64,000 bases of DNA from JAAYDY01 sp964500225 (GTDB lineage Bacteria; Planctomycetota; Phycisphaerae; FEN-1346; JAACEH01), in assembly GCA_964500225.1 (NCBI GenBank), contig CAZCOA010000007.1:1-64000 (forward strand), read 5' to 3'. The position numbers and the translations under genes are program-made. This document shows, piece by piece, positions 33,616 through 42,164 of the stretch (position 1 is the first letter of the stretch; the number at the start of each line of letters is the position of its first letter). The notes under the pieces were generated by a model. That model made no database searches. It was not told where the DNA came from and saw nothing but the letters and a program-made list of their open reading frames with translations.

Positions 33616-35424
33616 ATGAGGACTCATCGCGATTGGCGTTGGGCGTCGGTGTCGCTCGTCGTGGCGGCGTGGTTTGCTGTGGCGACAACCGCGGCGATGG
33701 CCCAGGAGAGGGTGATCGACGAGCCGACCAAGACCATGGAGGAGGGCAAAGAGGCGGCCAAGCCGAAGCCCAAGAGCACGGCGAAGGTCGGCTCGACCGA
33801 GTACGTCAACGAGGTGGGCCTCCAGGAGGTGACGGCGAAGCTGAAGCCCGGCACGCGGCACGAGTTTGTGATGATGCCGCTGAGGGACGGCGTGAAGCTG
33901 GCGACGGACGTCTTCCTGCCGCCGGAGGGCGACGGTCCGTGGCCGGCCGTGCTGCTTCGGACGCAATACTCGCGGTGGGACGCGCGGGCGCTGGCGCCGC
34001 TGGGCGACGCGCCCTGCGTGCTGGTGCTTCAGAACACGCGCGGCAGCTACGGCAGCGAGGGCGCCGGCACGTTCGATCCGCGATCGTTCGAGATGGACAT
34101 CAACGACAGCTACGACGCCGTGGAATGGGTGGCGTCGCAGAAATGGTCCAACGGCAAGGTCGGCATGTGGGGCCCGTCGGGGCACGGCATCGCGGCGTGC
34201 AACGCCCTGTGGGCCCTGCCGCCGCATTTGACCGTCATCGACGTGAACGTCACCGGCGACAACGCGTATCTGCACTGGGCGTATCTCGGCGGCGCGCGGC
34301 GGCAGATGTACTCGTGGCTGTCGCAGCGCGGGCTGAAGACCAAGAACGGCGAATGGCCGCGGCCGACGATCCTGCCGTACGATGCGCAGGCGTACTACGA
34401 GTTCATCAAGGCCAAAGCGCCGCAGGTGAAGACGTATTATCGGGCGCAGGCGGGGTGGTTCGACCTGTTCAGCGAGGCGGCGCTGGACCATTTCGCGGTG
34501 CTCGCGCCGAACGGGCGGGCCTTTGTGACCGTGGGGCCGACGGGCCACGGCGTTCTGAGCGGGGACCTGAAATTCAAGGCGCGTAACCAGCCGACGGCGT
34601 CGTCGCGCAAGAGCTCGCGCGGGCTGAAGGAATGTCTGGCCGGCGAGCCGGACGAGTCGGCCCCGTCGTGTTTGTCGTATTTTCTGATGGGCGATGCGCG
34701 CGACGAGTCGGCGCCGGGCAACGTCTGGATGGAAACCCACACGTGGCCGGTGGACCACACGCCGACATCGTATTATCTGCATGCGGACGGAACGCTCTCA
34801 CTGGAGGCGCCGACGGAGGCCGACGGTTCGATGCTGCTGGTGAGCGATCCGAGGGATCCCGTGCCGTCCCTGGGCGGCAACTATGCGGTGGCCAGCAAGA
34901 CGATGCCCATCGGTCCGATGGATCAGCGGCCGCAGGCCGACCGGAAGGATATCCTGCGGTTCAAGACCGCGCCGCTGGCGGCGCCGGTGGGCGTGACGGG
35001 CAAGATTCTGGTCGAGGTGCACCTGTCGAGCGATTGCCCGGACACGATGGTGGTGGCTCGACTGGTGGACATTTACCCGGACGGATACGAGGCGCTGATC
35101 CGCGAGGGCGCGATGCTGGCGCGGTACCACGGCGGCCGGTTCGACAAGGGCGAGGCGCTGGAGACGGGCAAGGTGTACGCGATGACGATGGACCTGTGGA
35201 GCACGGCCCTGGTGTTCAACAAGGGGCACCGGATCGCGCTCTATGTGATGGGCAGTAGCGACCCGGCGTTCGAGGTGCATCCGAACACGTACGAGCCGGT
35301 GGACTCGATCGACGAGGCCCGCGTGGCGCACAATACGATCCACATGGCGGCCGGGAAGGCCTCGCGGCTGATCCTGCCGGTGGTGGCGCCTGAGACGTAC
35401 ATGGATGTCGGCAAGGCCCCGTGA
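33616..35424 (+). CDS. Secreted CocE/NonD-family hydrolase (X-Pro dipeptidyl-peptidase-like)
   Basis: The 602-aa product has a signal peptide (about residues 1-32, ending AAMAQE). The alpha/beta-hydrolase part begins near residue 85 with MPLRDGVKLATDVFLPPEG, the S15 peptidase/cocaine esterase entry motif. The nucleophile elbow reads KVGMWGPSGHGIAA, so the serine is followed by GHG rather than the usual YxG of CocE. The C-terminal half (from about 440) is a jelly-roll domain. Likely role: hydrolysis of an ester or proline-containing peptide outside the cytoplasm; the substrate is unknown. GGAGGT is the ribosome site. It lies 54 bases after gyrB and is followed by a strong terminator hairpin. 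Confidence 0.86.
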   Translation: MRTHRDWRWASVSLVVAAWFAVATTAAMAQERVIDEPTKTMEEGKEAAKPKPKSTAKVGSTEYVNEVGLQEVTAKLKPGTRHEFVMMPLRDGVKLATDVFLPPEGDGPWPAVLLRTQYSRWDARALAPLGDAPCVLVLQNTRGSYGSEGAGTFDPRSFEMDINDSYDAVEWVASQKWSNGKVGMWGPSGHGIAACNALWALPPHLTVIDVNVTGDNAYLHWAYLGGARRQMYSWLSQRGLKTKNGEWPRPTILPYDAQAYYEFIKAKAPQVKTYYRAQAGWFDLFSEAALDHFAVLAPNGRAFVTVGPTGHGVLSGDLKFKARNQPTASSRKSSRGLKECLAGEPDESAPSCLSYFLMGDARDESAPGNVWMETHTWPVDHTPTSYYLHADGTLSLEAPTEADGSMLLVSDPRDPVPSLGGNYAVASKTMPIGPMDQRPQADRKDILRFKTAPLAAPVGVTGKILVEVHLSSDCPDTMVVARLVDIYPDGYEALIREGAMLARYHGGRFDKGEALETGKVYAMTMDLWSTALVFNKGHRIALYVMGSSDPAFEVHPNTYEPVDSIDEARVAHNTIHMAAGKASRLILPVVAPETYMDVGKAP

Positions 35425-35460
35425 TGGCGGCATGGCGAATTCCGGCGAAGAGGAATGTGC

Positions 35461-35490
35461 GGGGGCACGACTGTGCACAGCCGTGCCCCC
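35461..35490 (+). terminator. Hairpin terminator
   Basis: The arms GGGGGCACG (35461-35469) and CGTGCCCCC (35482-35490) enclose a second perfect palindrome CTGTGCACAG. A short ATCTTT follows. It ends the transcript of the secreted hydrolase. Confidence 0.75.
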
Positions 35491-35665
35491 GATCTTTGGC
35501 CGATGCGCGCAAGGCCGCGCGATCTGCCGGACGCCCTGGCGCGATAGGGGTTGATTCTTTGGTCGCAAGCCGGTAGGCTCTTGGGCCTACATTGGGCTAC
35601 GTACGGTCAGTAGGGGGATCTCCGGCTGTCCGCCGGCGCTGCGGACAGGGTGAACGAGGTGACAA

Positions 35666-37336
35666 ATGCAGGCACTGAGCCGAAGTCAGCAGGCGTGGGT
35701 CGAGAAAACCTCGGGCGGGTTGTCGCTGCGCGAGAAGGTGGGGCAGTTGTTGTTTCCGACGTTGACGGAACATACGGCGTCGTCGTTGGGGGGAATTGCG
35801 CGGTACGTGGCGGAGACGGGCATCGGCGGCGGGCACATGTTCGGCGGCCCGATGGCCAAGTGTCGGCGTACAGCAGACGAGGCCCAGGGGGCGGCGCGCA
35901 TTCCGCTGCTGGTCTCCGGCGATTTCGAAACGGGGCCCGGCGAGCGCATGCCCGAGGGAACGTACCTGCCGGGGCGGATGGCCATCGGGGCCGTCGGCGA
36001 CGAGCGGCTGTCGTACGAGGCCGGGAAGGTGACGGCCCTGGAGGCGCGGGCCTGTGGGTACAACCTGGCGTTCGGTCCGATCGTGGACCTGGCGGCCGTG
36101 AAAGACTACCAGCGCCAGGTGGACGCGCTGGGCCGGCAGCCCGAGGAGGTGGCGCGGCTGGGGGCGGCGTGCGTCCGCGGGCTTCAGGATCACGGCATGG
36201 CGGCGTGCGCCAAGCATTTCCCGGGCGACGGGTTCGACGACCGCGACCAGCACCTGATGACGCTCGTGAATCCGCTGTCGCCGGCCGAGTGGCGCCGCCA
36301 AAGCGCGCTGCCGTTCCGGGCAGCCATTGACGCCGGGGTCATGAGCATCATGGTTTCGTGCATCGGGCTGCCGTCGATGGACCCGCAGGCCGGCGACCCG
36401 CGGAATCCGATGCCGGCCGTCACGAGCCGCTATGTGGTCACGGAGTTGCTGCGCGGCGAGCTGGGGTTCGAGGGCGTGATTATCACCGACGCCTTGAACA
36501 TGGGCGGCGTGAGCTACCATTACCGCGAGCGGGATCGGTACCGCATGGCGCTGCGGGCGGGCAACGACATTCTGCTGTTCGTGCGCAACGTGCCGCGCGT
36601 GCTGGAGGACCTGGTCGGGTGCATCGAGCGCGGCGAGATCGACCGGGCCCAGGTGGAGGCGTCGGTTCGGCGGGTGCTGGAGCTGAAGGCGCGGCTGAAT
36701 CTGCACGAGCGGGCGATGCCGGACGAGGAGGAAGCGCGCGCTCTGCTGGCGTCGTCGCCGGGACGGCAGGTGGCGCAGGAGATTGCGGATCGGTCGGTAA
36801 CGCTGCTGCGCGATTCGCGCGGCGCGGTGCCGCTGAAACTCGGCAAGGGCAACCGCGTGGCCGTGGTGCTCGTGACCAACCAGACGCCCGAGCGTTTCGG
36901 CCTCGACGTGTTCGAGACGACGCTTCGTGAGAGCGGAGTGGAGGTCACCAGCATCCGCGACCCGCAAACCGACCAGGTGCATGACCAAGTGGCGGCGGGC
37001 GGCTTCGACGCCGTGATCCTGGCCTTGTACTTTCCTGTGCAGTACGGCTGGAACACGGTGCGGATGCACGGGCCGTACTCGCGCTGCGTCATGAGCGGGT
37101 TCCCCATCGCCGACGCCAAGGCGCAGCCGGTGTACATCAGCTTCTCGAACCCGTACCACCTGTACGAGCTGCCGTTCATGGATCCGTACCTGGTCACCTA
37201 CGGCGGCTCTCCGGCGGCGCAGCGGGCGGCCGCGATGGCCCTGATGGGCCGGACGGCGATCCGCGGCCGCATCCCGTGCGAGCTCGACGGCTTTTTCCGC
37301 ATTGGCGACGGTCTTCAGCGTGCGGCGACGCGGTAA
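35666..37336 (+). CDS. Glycoside hydrolase family 3 protein (beta-N-acetylhexosaminidase-like)
   Basis: The 556-aa enzyme resembles NagZ/NAG-ase members of GH3. The signature KHFPGDG (about residue 182) is the substrate-binding and dyad segment, with DDRDQH following. The catalytic aspartate is in VIITDALNMGG (about 274). A C-terminal alpha/beta sandwich runs from about residue 370. There is no signal peptide, so it acts in the cytoplasm, probably in recycling of peptidoglycan or other amino-sugar glycosides. GAGGTG precedes the ATG. It is longer than NagZ (about 340 aa) and closer in size to Bacillus-type NagZ/YbbD enzymes. Confidence 0.87.
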   Translation: MQALSRSQQAWVEKTSGGLSLREKVGQLLFPTLTEHTASSLGGIARYVAETGIGGGHMFGGPMAKCRRTADEAQGAARIPLLVSGDFETGPGERMPEGTYLPGRMAIGAVGDERLSYEAGKVTALEARACGYNLAFGPIVDLAAVKDYQRQVDALGRQPEEVARLGAACVRGLQDHGMAACAKHFPGDGFDDRDQHLMTLVNPLSPAEWRRQSALPFRAAIDAGVMSIMVSCIGLPSMDPQAGDPRNPMPAVTSRYVVTELLRGELGFEGVIITDALNMGGVSYHYRERDRYRMALRAGNDILLFVRNVPRVLEDLVGCIERGEIDRAQVEASVRRVLELKARLNLHERAMPDEEEARALLASSPGRQVAQEIADRSVTLLRDSRGAVPLKLGKGNRVAVVLVTNQTPERFGLDVFETTLRESGVEVTSIRDPQTDQVHDQVAAGGFDAVILALYFPVQYGWNTVRMHGPYSRCVMSGFPIADAKAQPVYISFSNPYHLYELPFMDPYLVTYGGSPAAQRAAAMALMGRTAIRGRIPCELDGFFRIGDGLQRAATR

Positions 37337-37556
37337 CCGTCCGTTTCCTGCATTGGCCGGCGCGCTGTCGGGTTGGCCGGGCTGGATGCCCCCGAGACCC
37401 ACCGTCGAGAAAAGCCCGTGTCGCGCGACGGCGCGCGATGCGGGGGCGCGGCCGGACGGCAACCGGCACAGGCGCGGGCCTGCCGAGCGTGCTACACTGG
37501 GGTGACGTGCGGCCGCGCGGGCCGCAACACGTGGACGCGTAGGAAAGGAGAGCGCG

Positions 37557-37856
37557 ATGAGGTGTGGACTGGTGATGTTGCTGACGGCGCTAGTGGTGTC
37601 GGGCGCGGTCCTGGGGGGCTGCAAGAAAGGCGGCGGCAGGGAGCCCGAGACGTACAATGTGGTCAATACGCGGTGCCCGCTGACGGGCAAGGAGATCAAT
37701 CCGCTGGGTGTGCCGAGGGACTATGCCGTGGAACTGGACGGCCAATGGTACGGTTTCGCGCCGGACGCCAACATGGACGAGTGGCGCGCCCTGAGCGACA
37801 CCGAGAAGAAACAGAAGGCGGCTGCGTCCATGGCCCCGCGAGCACCCGGACAATAG
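37557..37856 (+). CDS. Small lipoprotein with YHS-like CP-x-GK motif
   Basis: The 99-aa product has a lipoprotein signal with lipobox LGGC (cysteine at about residue 21). The mature part begins with a Lys/Gly linker and contains NTRCPLTGKEINP and a later DGQWYGFAPDANMDEW. This pattern resembles the short YHS-type metal-binding domains that start with NxxCPxxGK and end with YGFCC. Here the second cysteine pair is absent, so metal binding is doubtful. AAAGGAG precedes the ATG. A membrane-anchored periplasmic role is inferred. Confidence 0.78.
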   Translation: MRCGLVMLLTALVVSGAVLGGCKKGGGREPETYNVVNTRCPLTGKEINPLGVPRDYAVELDGQWYGFAPDANMDEWRALSDTEKKQKAAASMAPRAPGQ

Positions 37857-37946
37857 GCCGATGCCGGATCCCCGGGGCGGTGTTTCACGGGCGGGCAACG
37901 CACAGCGCGCAGTGTTGCCCGGTGTTCCCACGGGGAGGTCATGGCC

Positions 37947-39413
37947 ATGGCGTTCATAACGATATCGAAGACGGCGACACGGTGGATGCTCGCAGCGGTC
38001 GCCGCCGTTCTGGCCGGCGGATGCGCCGCCGTGGCGGCCGACGCGCCGGCGGCCGCGCCTAAACTCGACGATCTGCCGCTGGCGGAGTCGGTGTCGCAGT
38101 ACGGCATTACGTGGACGTTTGAGAAGCCGGCCCGTGTGGGCCGCTTCCTCACGGGCGACTACTACGTGATCGGCCCGGTGACGGTCAAGGCCATCGAGCC
38201 GCCCCCGGCCAACGGCCGCAACGGTTCCACGTTGAACATTCCCATCGATGCGACCAGTTCGGAAAGCAAACTCGGTTTCGACGACCGGATTCAGCCGGGG
38301 CGCTACGATGCAAAGCTGTTTCAGCAGCCGCCGCTGACGATGAAGCCCGGCGACGTGCTCTTTTCGAGCGTCAGCTACGAGAAGGTCGAGGCGATCCGTC
38401 CGATGATGCCGCGGTCGCGGTCGCACCTGTCGCCGCAACATTCCCCAGTGCGGACGGTGGCGATTCTGACGTGCCTGGCCGAGCCGGTGCCGCCGGACGC
38501 CTTGCGGCCGGGCTACGCCGATCCGAAGCGCACGGTGTACCTGGCCCGTCACCTGCGTCGCGACCGGTTGCCGCGACTGGCGGCGCCGGACAACGTGCCC
38601 GACCTGGCCGAGCTCGAGCGGATCTTCGAGCGGCCGTGGATCGACATCGTGATGGACGAGTTCGGCGCGCCGCCGGACAACATGCCGATCTACGGGCAGG
38701 AGTTCACCCGCGCGGTGGCCATGGCGACGCTGGTGCTGGCGCTGGATCTGCCGCCCGAGCGCAAGGAAACGCTGCTGACGCGCGTGGTTCAGGTGGGCAT
38801 CGACTTGTGGGGGCTGCTTGAGGCCGGCAAGCCCGGCTGGCCGGCGCTGGGCGGTCACGGCAACGGTCGCAAGTGGACGATTATGTTCACGGGGCTGATG
38901 CTCGACAACGAGCGGATGCAGAGACCGACGAAGACGTTCCCGAAGGCGGTTTTCAGCGAAGACCTCCAGACGATGTTCGACGATTGCTGGACGGGGGCGA
39001 AAGTGGTGTATGCCGGACACGTGGGACCGCAGGGGCACCCGCGCCACGTCGGCTGGGGCCGCTATGAGCATCTGCACCCGACGCAGTGGGAAGACAAGAT
39101 CGGCGAAAGCTACCGCCGCTGCTGCACGAGCCTGTGCTGGGTCGGCGAGGCGCTGGCCGTGCAGCTCTACGGGGCCGAAGGGCTCTGGGACCACGACGCG
39201 TTTCTTGTTTATTGCGATCGGTGGATGAACGAGGACGACAGCGAGTTCATCCGGGCGGTCAAGGCCGCGGGCATGGGCGACTACGACAACGACTGGTGCC
39301 GCCAAGGCATGGTCTGGGATCCGTTTGTCGCAAGCATGTGGAAACGCTACCGGCCGACGATCCAGGCGCCGGTAGACCGCTGGAAGCTGCCTCAGGGCGG
39401 CAAGCAGCGCTGA
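37947..39413 (+). CDS. Secreted or lipid-anchored protein of unknown function
   Basis: The 488-aa product has an N-terminal signal whose hydrophobic core ends VLAGGCAAV, compatible with a lipobox cysteine. The first 190 residues form a beta-rich region. From about residue 240 a helix-rich part follows with His, Trp and Gly clusters (ALGGHGNGRKW, YAGHVGPQGHPRHVGWGRYEHLH) that could form a sugar or metal site. No family is recognised. ATG 37947 has GGAGG eight bases upstream; the ATG at 37941 is too close to that site. It is convergent with the next gene with only 13 bases between. Confidence 0.75.
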   Translation: MAFITISKTATRWMLAAVAAVLAGGCAAVAADAPAAAPKLDDLPLAESVSQYGITWTFEKPARVGRFLTGDYYVIGPVTVKAIEPPPANGRNGSTLNIPIDATSSESKLGFDDRIQPGRYDAKLFQQPPLTMKPGDVLFSSVSYEKVEAIRPMMPRSRSHLSPQHSPVRTVAILTCLAEPVPPDALRPGYADPKRTVYLARHLRRDRLPRLAAPDNVPDLAELERIFERPWIDIVMDEFGAPPDNMPIYGQEFTRAVAMATLVLALDLPPERKETLLTRVVQVGIDLWGLLEAGKPGWPALGGHGNGRKWTIMFTGLMLDNERMQRPTKTFPKAVFSEDLQTMFDDCWTGAKVVYAGHVGPQGHPRHVGWGRYEHLHPTQWEDKIGESYRRCCTSLCWVGEALAVQLYGAEGLWDHDAFLVYCDRWMNEDDSEFIRAVKAAGMGDYDNDWCRQGMVWDPFVASMWKRYRPTIQAPVDRWKLPQGGKQR

Positions 39414-39426
39414 GCCGCGGGTCGGG

Positions 39427-39852
39427 TCATGAGGGAGACGACGACTCGTCGGACGAAGGCGGCGCGTCGCGGTCGGTCATGTGGGCGTCCTCGCGGATTT
39501 CCCGAATCTGCCGCACGTGCGGCACCAGCGAGAGCACGGCGGCCACAATGACGCACAGCAGCCCAACGGCCAGCGTGGCCGAGGCCACGTGCAGGTCGAG
39601 TCGGTCCTCGAAGGCCGTGCCGATGACGAAGCCGTCCACGATGAGAATGTAGCCGACCGTCGCGATGATGAATCGCGGGCTGCCGTAGTGCAGGTACGGC
39701 TTCTTGTGCAGGTGGCGGACGTAGTTCTCCACGGCGCGGGCCATGTAGCTCAGAGCAAAAACGGCCAGGCTGACCACCGCCAGGGTCGGATAGAGCCCCG
39801 CCCGGATCAGAAACTCCTGGAGCTGCTCCAGCTCGCTTGCCAGTATCCACAC
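39427..39852 (-). CDS. Small membrane protein with three transmembrane segments
   Basis: The 141-aa protein has hydrophobic segments at about residues 16-36, 60-80 and 90-110, and a Ser/Asp-rich hydrophilic C-terminus. The first loop has a basic KKPYLHYG segment. No family is recognised. It is the last gene of a (-) operon, 12 bases after a lipoprotein gene, and may form an envelope complex with it (inference). Confidence 0.75.
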   Translation of the reverse strand: MWILASELEQLQEFLIRAGLYPTLAVVSLAVFALSYMARAVENYVRHLHKKPYLHYGSPRFIIATVGYILIVDGFVIGTAFEDRLDLHVASATLAVGLLCVIVAAVLSLVPHVRQIREIREDAHMTDRDAPPSSDESSSPS

Positions 39853-39864
39853 GGCCGCAGATCC

Positions 39865-40440
39865 TCAACGTCCCTCGTTGCCGGCTTTGTCGCCGCTACG
39901 TTTCAAGGCGTCCAATTCCGTCTGCAATTCCATCAGCCGCTTGGTGTAAAGCCGCTTCTCGGCCTCCAATTGCCGTTCGGCCGTGGCGGCGCGCTCGTCG
40001 GCCATCTGGCGTCGCTGCTCGTCGCCGGCGGCTTTGGACTCCAGGACGGCGATCTCGCTCTCCTTGAGTTTGCAACGGTGGTAGAGCTCCTGGTAGTTGA
40101 GGCCGAGCTGGTTGACGCTGAGCTCGATCGTCACGTAGTAGGTGCCGACGATATCCTGCTGGGTGGAGACGACGTTGTAGCCGCGGATCATGCTCTCGAC
40201 GAACTCGACGGTGGTCTCGGTCTGGGTCTCGGAGGGCGGCAGGATGACTTCGTTCACTAGCCGCGCGACGGCCGCCTGGCGGGCCTCTTCGGCCGTGCCG
40301 CCCGTGCCGACGACGGTGAGAGTGGTGGCCGGCGAGAGCCGGATCGGAACGGCGACGGGAACGTATTTCGAGACGACCTCGGGCTGGCACCCGGCTGCCA
40401 GAGTCGCGGCCACGACGGCCGCCAGAAGCATGCTTCTCAT
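39865..40440 (-). CDS. Lipoprotein with C-terminal coiled coil
   Basis: The 191-aa product has a lipobox in TLAAGCQPE (cysteine about residue 18). The middle shows TVVGTGGTAEEARQAAVARLVNEV, the pattern of LPP20/DUF-type domains in which periodic Ala and Arg residues line a helix. The last 60 residues are a charged coiled coil (ESKAAGDEQRRQMADERAA and so on). GGGAGA precedes the ATG at 40440. It lies 16 bases after the flavin oxidoreductase gene and next to a small membrane protein. The function is unknown. Confidence 0.78.
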   Translation of the reverse strand: MRSMLLAAVVAATLAAGCQPEVVSKYVPVAVPIRLSPATTLTVVGTGGTAEEARQAAVARLVNEVILPPSETQTETTVEFVESMIRGYNVVSTQQDIVGTYYVTIELSVNQLGLNYQELYHRCKLKESEIAVLESKAAGDEQRRQMADERAATAERQLEAEKRLYTKRLMELQTELDALKRSGDKAGNEGR

Positions 40441-40456
40441 CGTCGTCTCCCTATTC

Positions 40457-41572
40457 TTACTCGATCGGTTCCGGATGGTCCAGGGGACACCGCAGCGCTC
40501 CCCGCACCAGGCCGAAACACTGGTTGCACGACACGCATCGGGCCGTATGGACGGCATTGTGCTGAAGATTCCGCGGGAACTCCGGCTCGCGCACCAGCGG
40601 GCGGCTCAGGGCGATTATGTCGATCCCCTCGCTCAGCGCCTTGAACATGGACGTCGCGCTGCGATACCCGCCCACCGAGGCGACCGTGACGGTGGTGCGT
40701 TTGGCCACCTCGACGGCCGCCGGCAGCAGGTACGCCTCGTCGTCCGGTCCCTGGACCGGCTGGGCCGTCTTCATGCCCGCCTCGGCCATCCCCGCCGAGA
40801 CCTCGATCAGCTCGACGCCGTGCTCGGCCAGCAGCGCGGCGGTTTCCGAGGCTTCTTCCGGTTCGACGCCCAGCGGAGGCAGGTAGTCGTTCCCGTTTAG
40901 TTTGACGGCGACCAAGTGATCGTGTCCCACGGCGGCGCGGACGGCGTCCACCACGCTCAGCGGCAGCCGACGCCGCCGCGCCCGATCGGGGCCGCCCCAT
41001 TCGTCGTCGCGGCGGTTGGTGTGGGCCGACAGGCACTCCGACAGCAGGTACCCGTGGGCCATGTGGAGCTGCACGCCGTCGAACCCGGCCTCGACGGCCA
41101 GGGCGGCCGCCTCGGCAAACGTCGCGGCCACATGCTCCAGTTGCCGCGGCGCGAAATCGTTGATCGGCGTGCCCGGCGGCGGCAACTTCTGCCGCTTGTC
41201 GTTCGGGGCCGGCGTCGGCCCCGCGAAAAACCCCTGGCGACCGGCGTACGTCAACTGGCACAGGATCGGCGCTTGGGTGTCGGCCCGCACGGCGGCCAGG
41301 ATGTCGGCCCAGGCCCGCGCGTGGGCCGGCGTGGTCATGCCGCACTGGTTGCGGCTCGCGCGGCCGTGAGGATGAATGAAGGTGTGCCCGGTCACGATCA
41401 GGCCGATGCCGCCGCGCGCCAGCGCCCCGTAGATGCGCTTCATGGGGGCCGGGCAGGGCATGCCGTCGATGTCGGCCGCCGACTCGTGCGTGGCCGACCG
41501 CATGAGCCGGTTGGTCGCCGTGAGCGGTCCGACCCGCAGCGCCCGGAAGATGGCTTCGAGGTTCATGTACAC
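40457..41572 (-). CDS. NADH:flavin oxidoreductase (old yellow enzyme family)
   Basis: The 371-aa protein is an FMN-binding TIM barrel that reduces activated C=C bonds or related substrates. The family features are TNRLMRSATHE near residue 20, VQLHMAHGYLLSECLSAHTN with the substrate-binding histidines (about 170), and VASVGGY for FMN phosphate binding. The C-terminus has CVSCNQC and a later RCPLDH cysteine, resembling the 4Fe-4S motif of the 2,4-dienoyl-CoA reductase group but with one residue fewer between the second and third cysteines. The C-terminal FAD/NAD domain of that group is missing. GTG at 41572 follows GAGGG; ATG 41566 is an alternative. Confidence 0.9.
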   Translation of the reverse strand: MYMNLEAIFRALRVGPLTATNRLMRSATHESAADIDGMPCPAPMKRIYGALARGGIGLIVTGHTFIHPHGRASRNQCGMTTPAHARAWADILAAVRADTQAPILCQLTYAGRQGFFAGPTPAPNDKRQKLPPPGTPINDFAPRQLEHVAATFAEAAALAVEAGFDGVQLHMAHGYLLSECLSAHTNRRDDEWGGPDRARRRRLPLSVVDAVRAAVGHDHLVAVKLNGNDYLPPLGVEPEEASETAALLAEHGVELIEVSAGMAEAGMKTAQPVQGPDDEAYLLPAAVEVAKRTTVTVASVGGYRSATSMFKALSEGIDIIALSRPLVREPEFPRNLQHNAVHTARCVSCNQCFGLVRGALRCPLDHPEPIE

Positions 41573-41599
41573 GGCCGCCCTCAGTCCAGCGACGGCCCG

Positions 41600-42145
41600 T
41601 CAGCCGCCGCCGGTGATCTCGTCGCGCAGCCGGCCGATGAACGGCAGGTTGCGGTACCGCCCATTGTAATCCAATCCGTAGCCGACCGCAAAAACGTTCT
41701 CGATCTCGAACCCCACCAGGTCGGGCCGCGGCAGGGCGGGATCGCGCTGGACGCGCTTGGCCAGCAGTACCGCAGTGGTCACGTCGGCCGCCCCGAGGGC
41801 CCGCACCTGGCCGACCACGTGGGCCAGCGTCCGGCCCGTGTCGAAAATGTCGTCCACCACCAGGACGTGACGCCCGCGCACCACCGCCGGCAACGTCGCC
41901 CGGTGCGAGAACTCCAGAGCCCCCGGCGTCGTCCCGCGGTACGACGTGCAATAGACGAACTCCAGGTCCAGCCCGATCGGCATCCGCCGCAACAGGTCCG
42001 CCAGAAACAGCACGCACCCGTTCATGATCGCCAGCACGAGCGGCTCGCGGCCCGCCAACCGCGCGGTCAGCTCGCGCCCCAGCTCGCCGACGCGCCGCTC
42101 GATGGCCTGCGTCGTAATCACAATGTCCGCAATATCGCTTTGCAG
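41600..42145 (-). CDS. hpt: Hypoxanthine phosphoribosyltransferase
   Basis: Hpt salvages hypoxanthine or guanine to IMP or GMP with PRPP. The PRPP loop VLVVDDIFDTGRT is diagnostic, and the N-terminal and C-terminal family segments (LAIMNGCVLFLADLLRRM, VGYGLDYNGRYRNLPFIG) are present. The reading frame is homologous to the family as far back as SDIADIVITTQAIERRV, but the first in-frame GTG is at 42121. A CTG at 42145 has GGGAGGAA five bases upstream and restores the usual N-terminus, giving 181 aa. I therefore choose CTG as the start. The gene lies 19 bases after the ankyrin lipoprotein. Confidence 0.9.
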   Translation of the reverse strand: MQSDIADIVITTQAIERRVGELGRELTARLAGREPLVLAIMNGCVLFLADLLRRMPIGLDLEFVYCTSYRGTTPGALEFSHRATLPAVVRGRHVLVVDDIFDTGRTLAHVVGQVRALGAADVTTAVLLAKRVQRDPALPRPDLVGFEIENVFAVGYGLDYNGRYRNLPFIGRLRDEITGGG

Positions 42146-42164
42146 GGTCGTTCCTCCCGGCCGC

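Noticed and set aside
32440..34782. Open frame of 780 codons on (-) across gyrB
   Set aside because: It is antisense to gyrB and the CocE-like gene; composition is artefactual.
35597..37699. Open frame of 700 codons on (-) across the GH3 gene
   Set aside because: It is antisense to a GH3 gene with both signature motifs.
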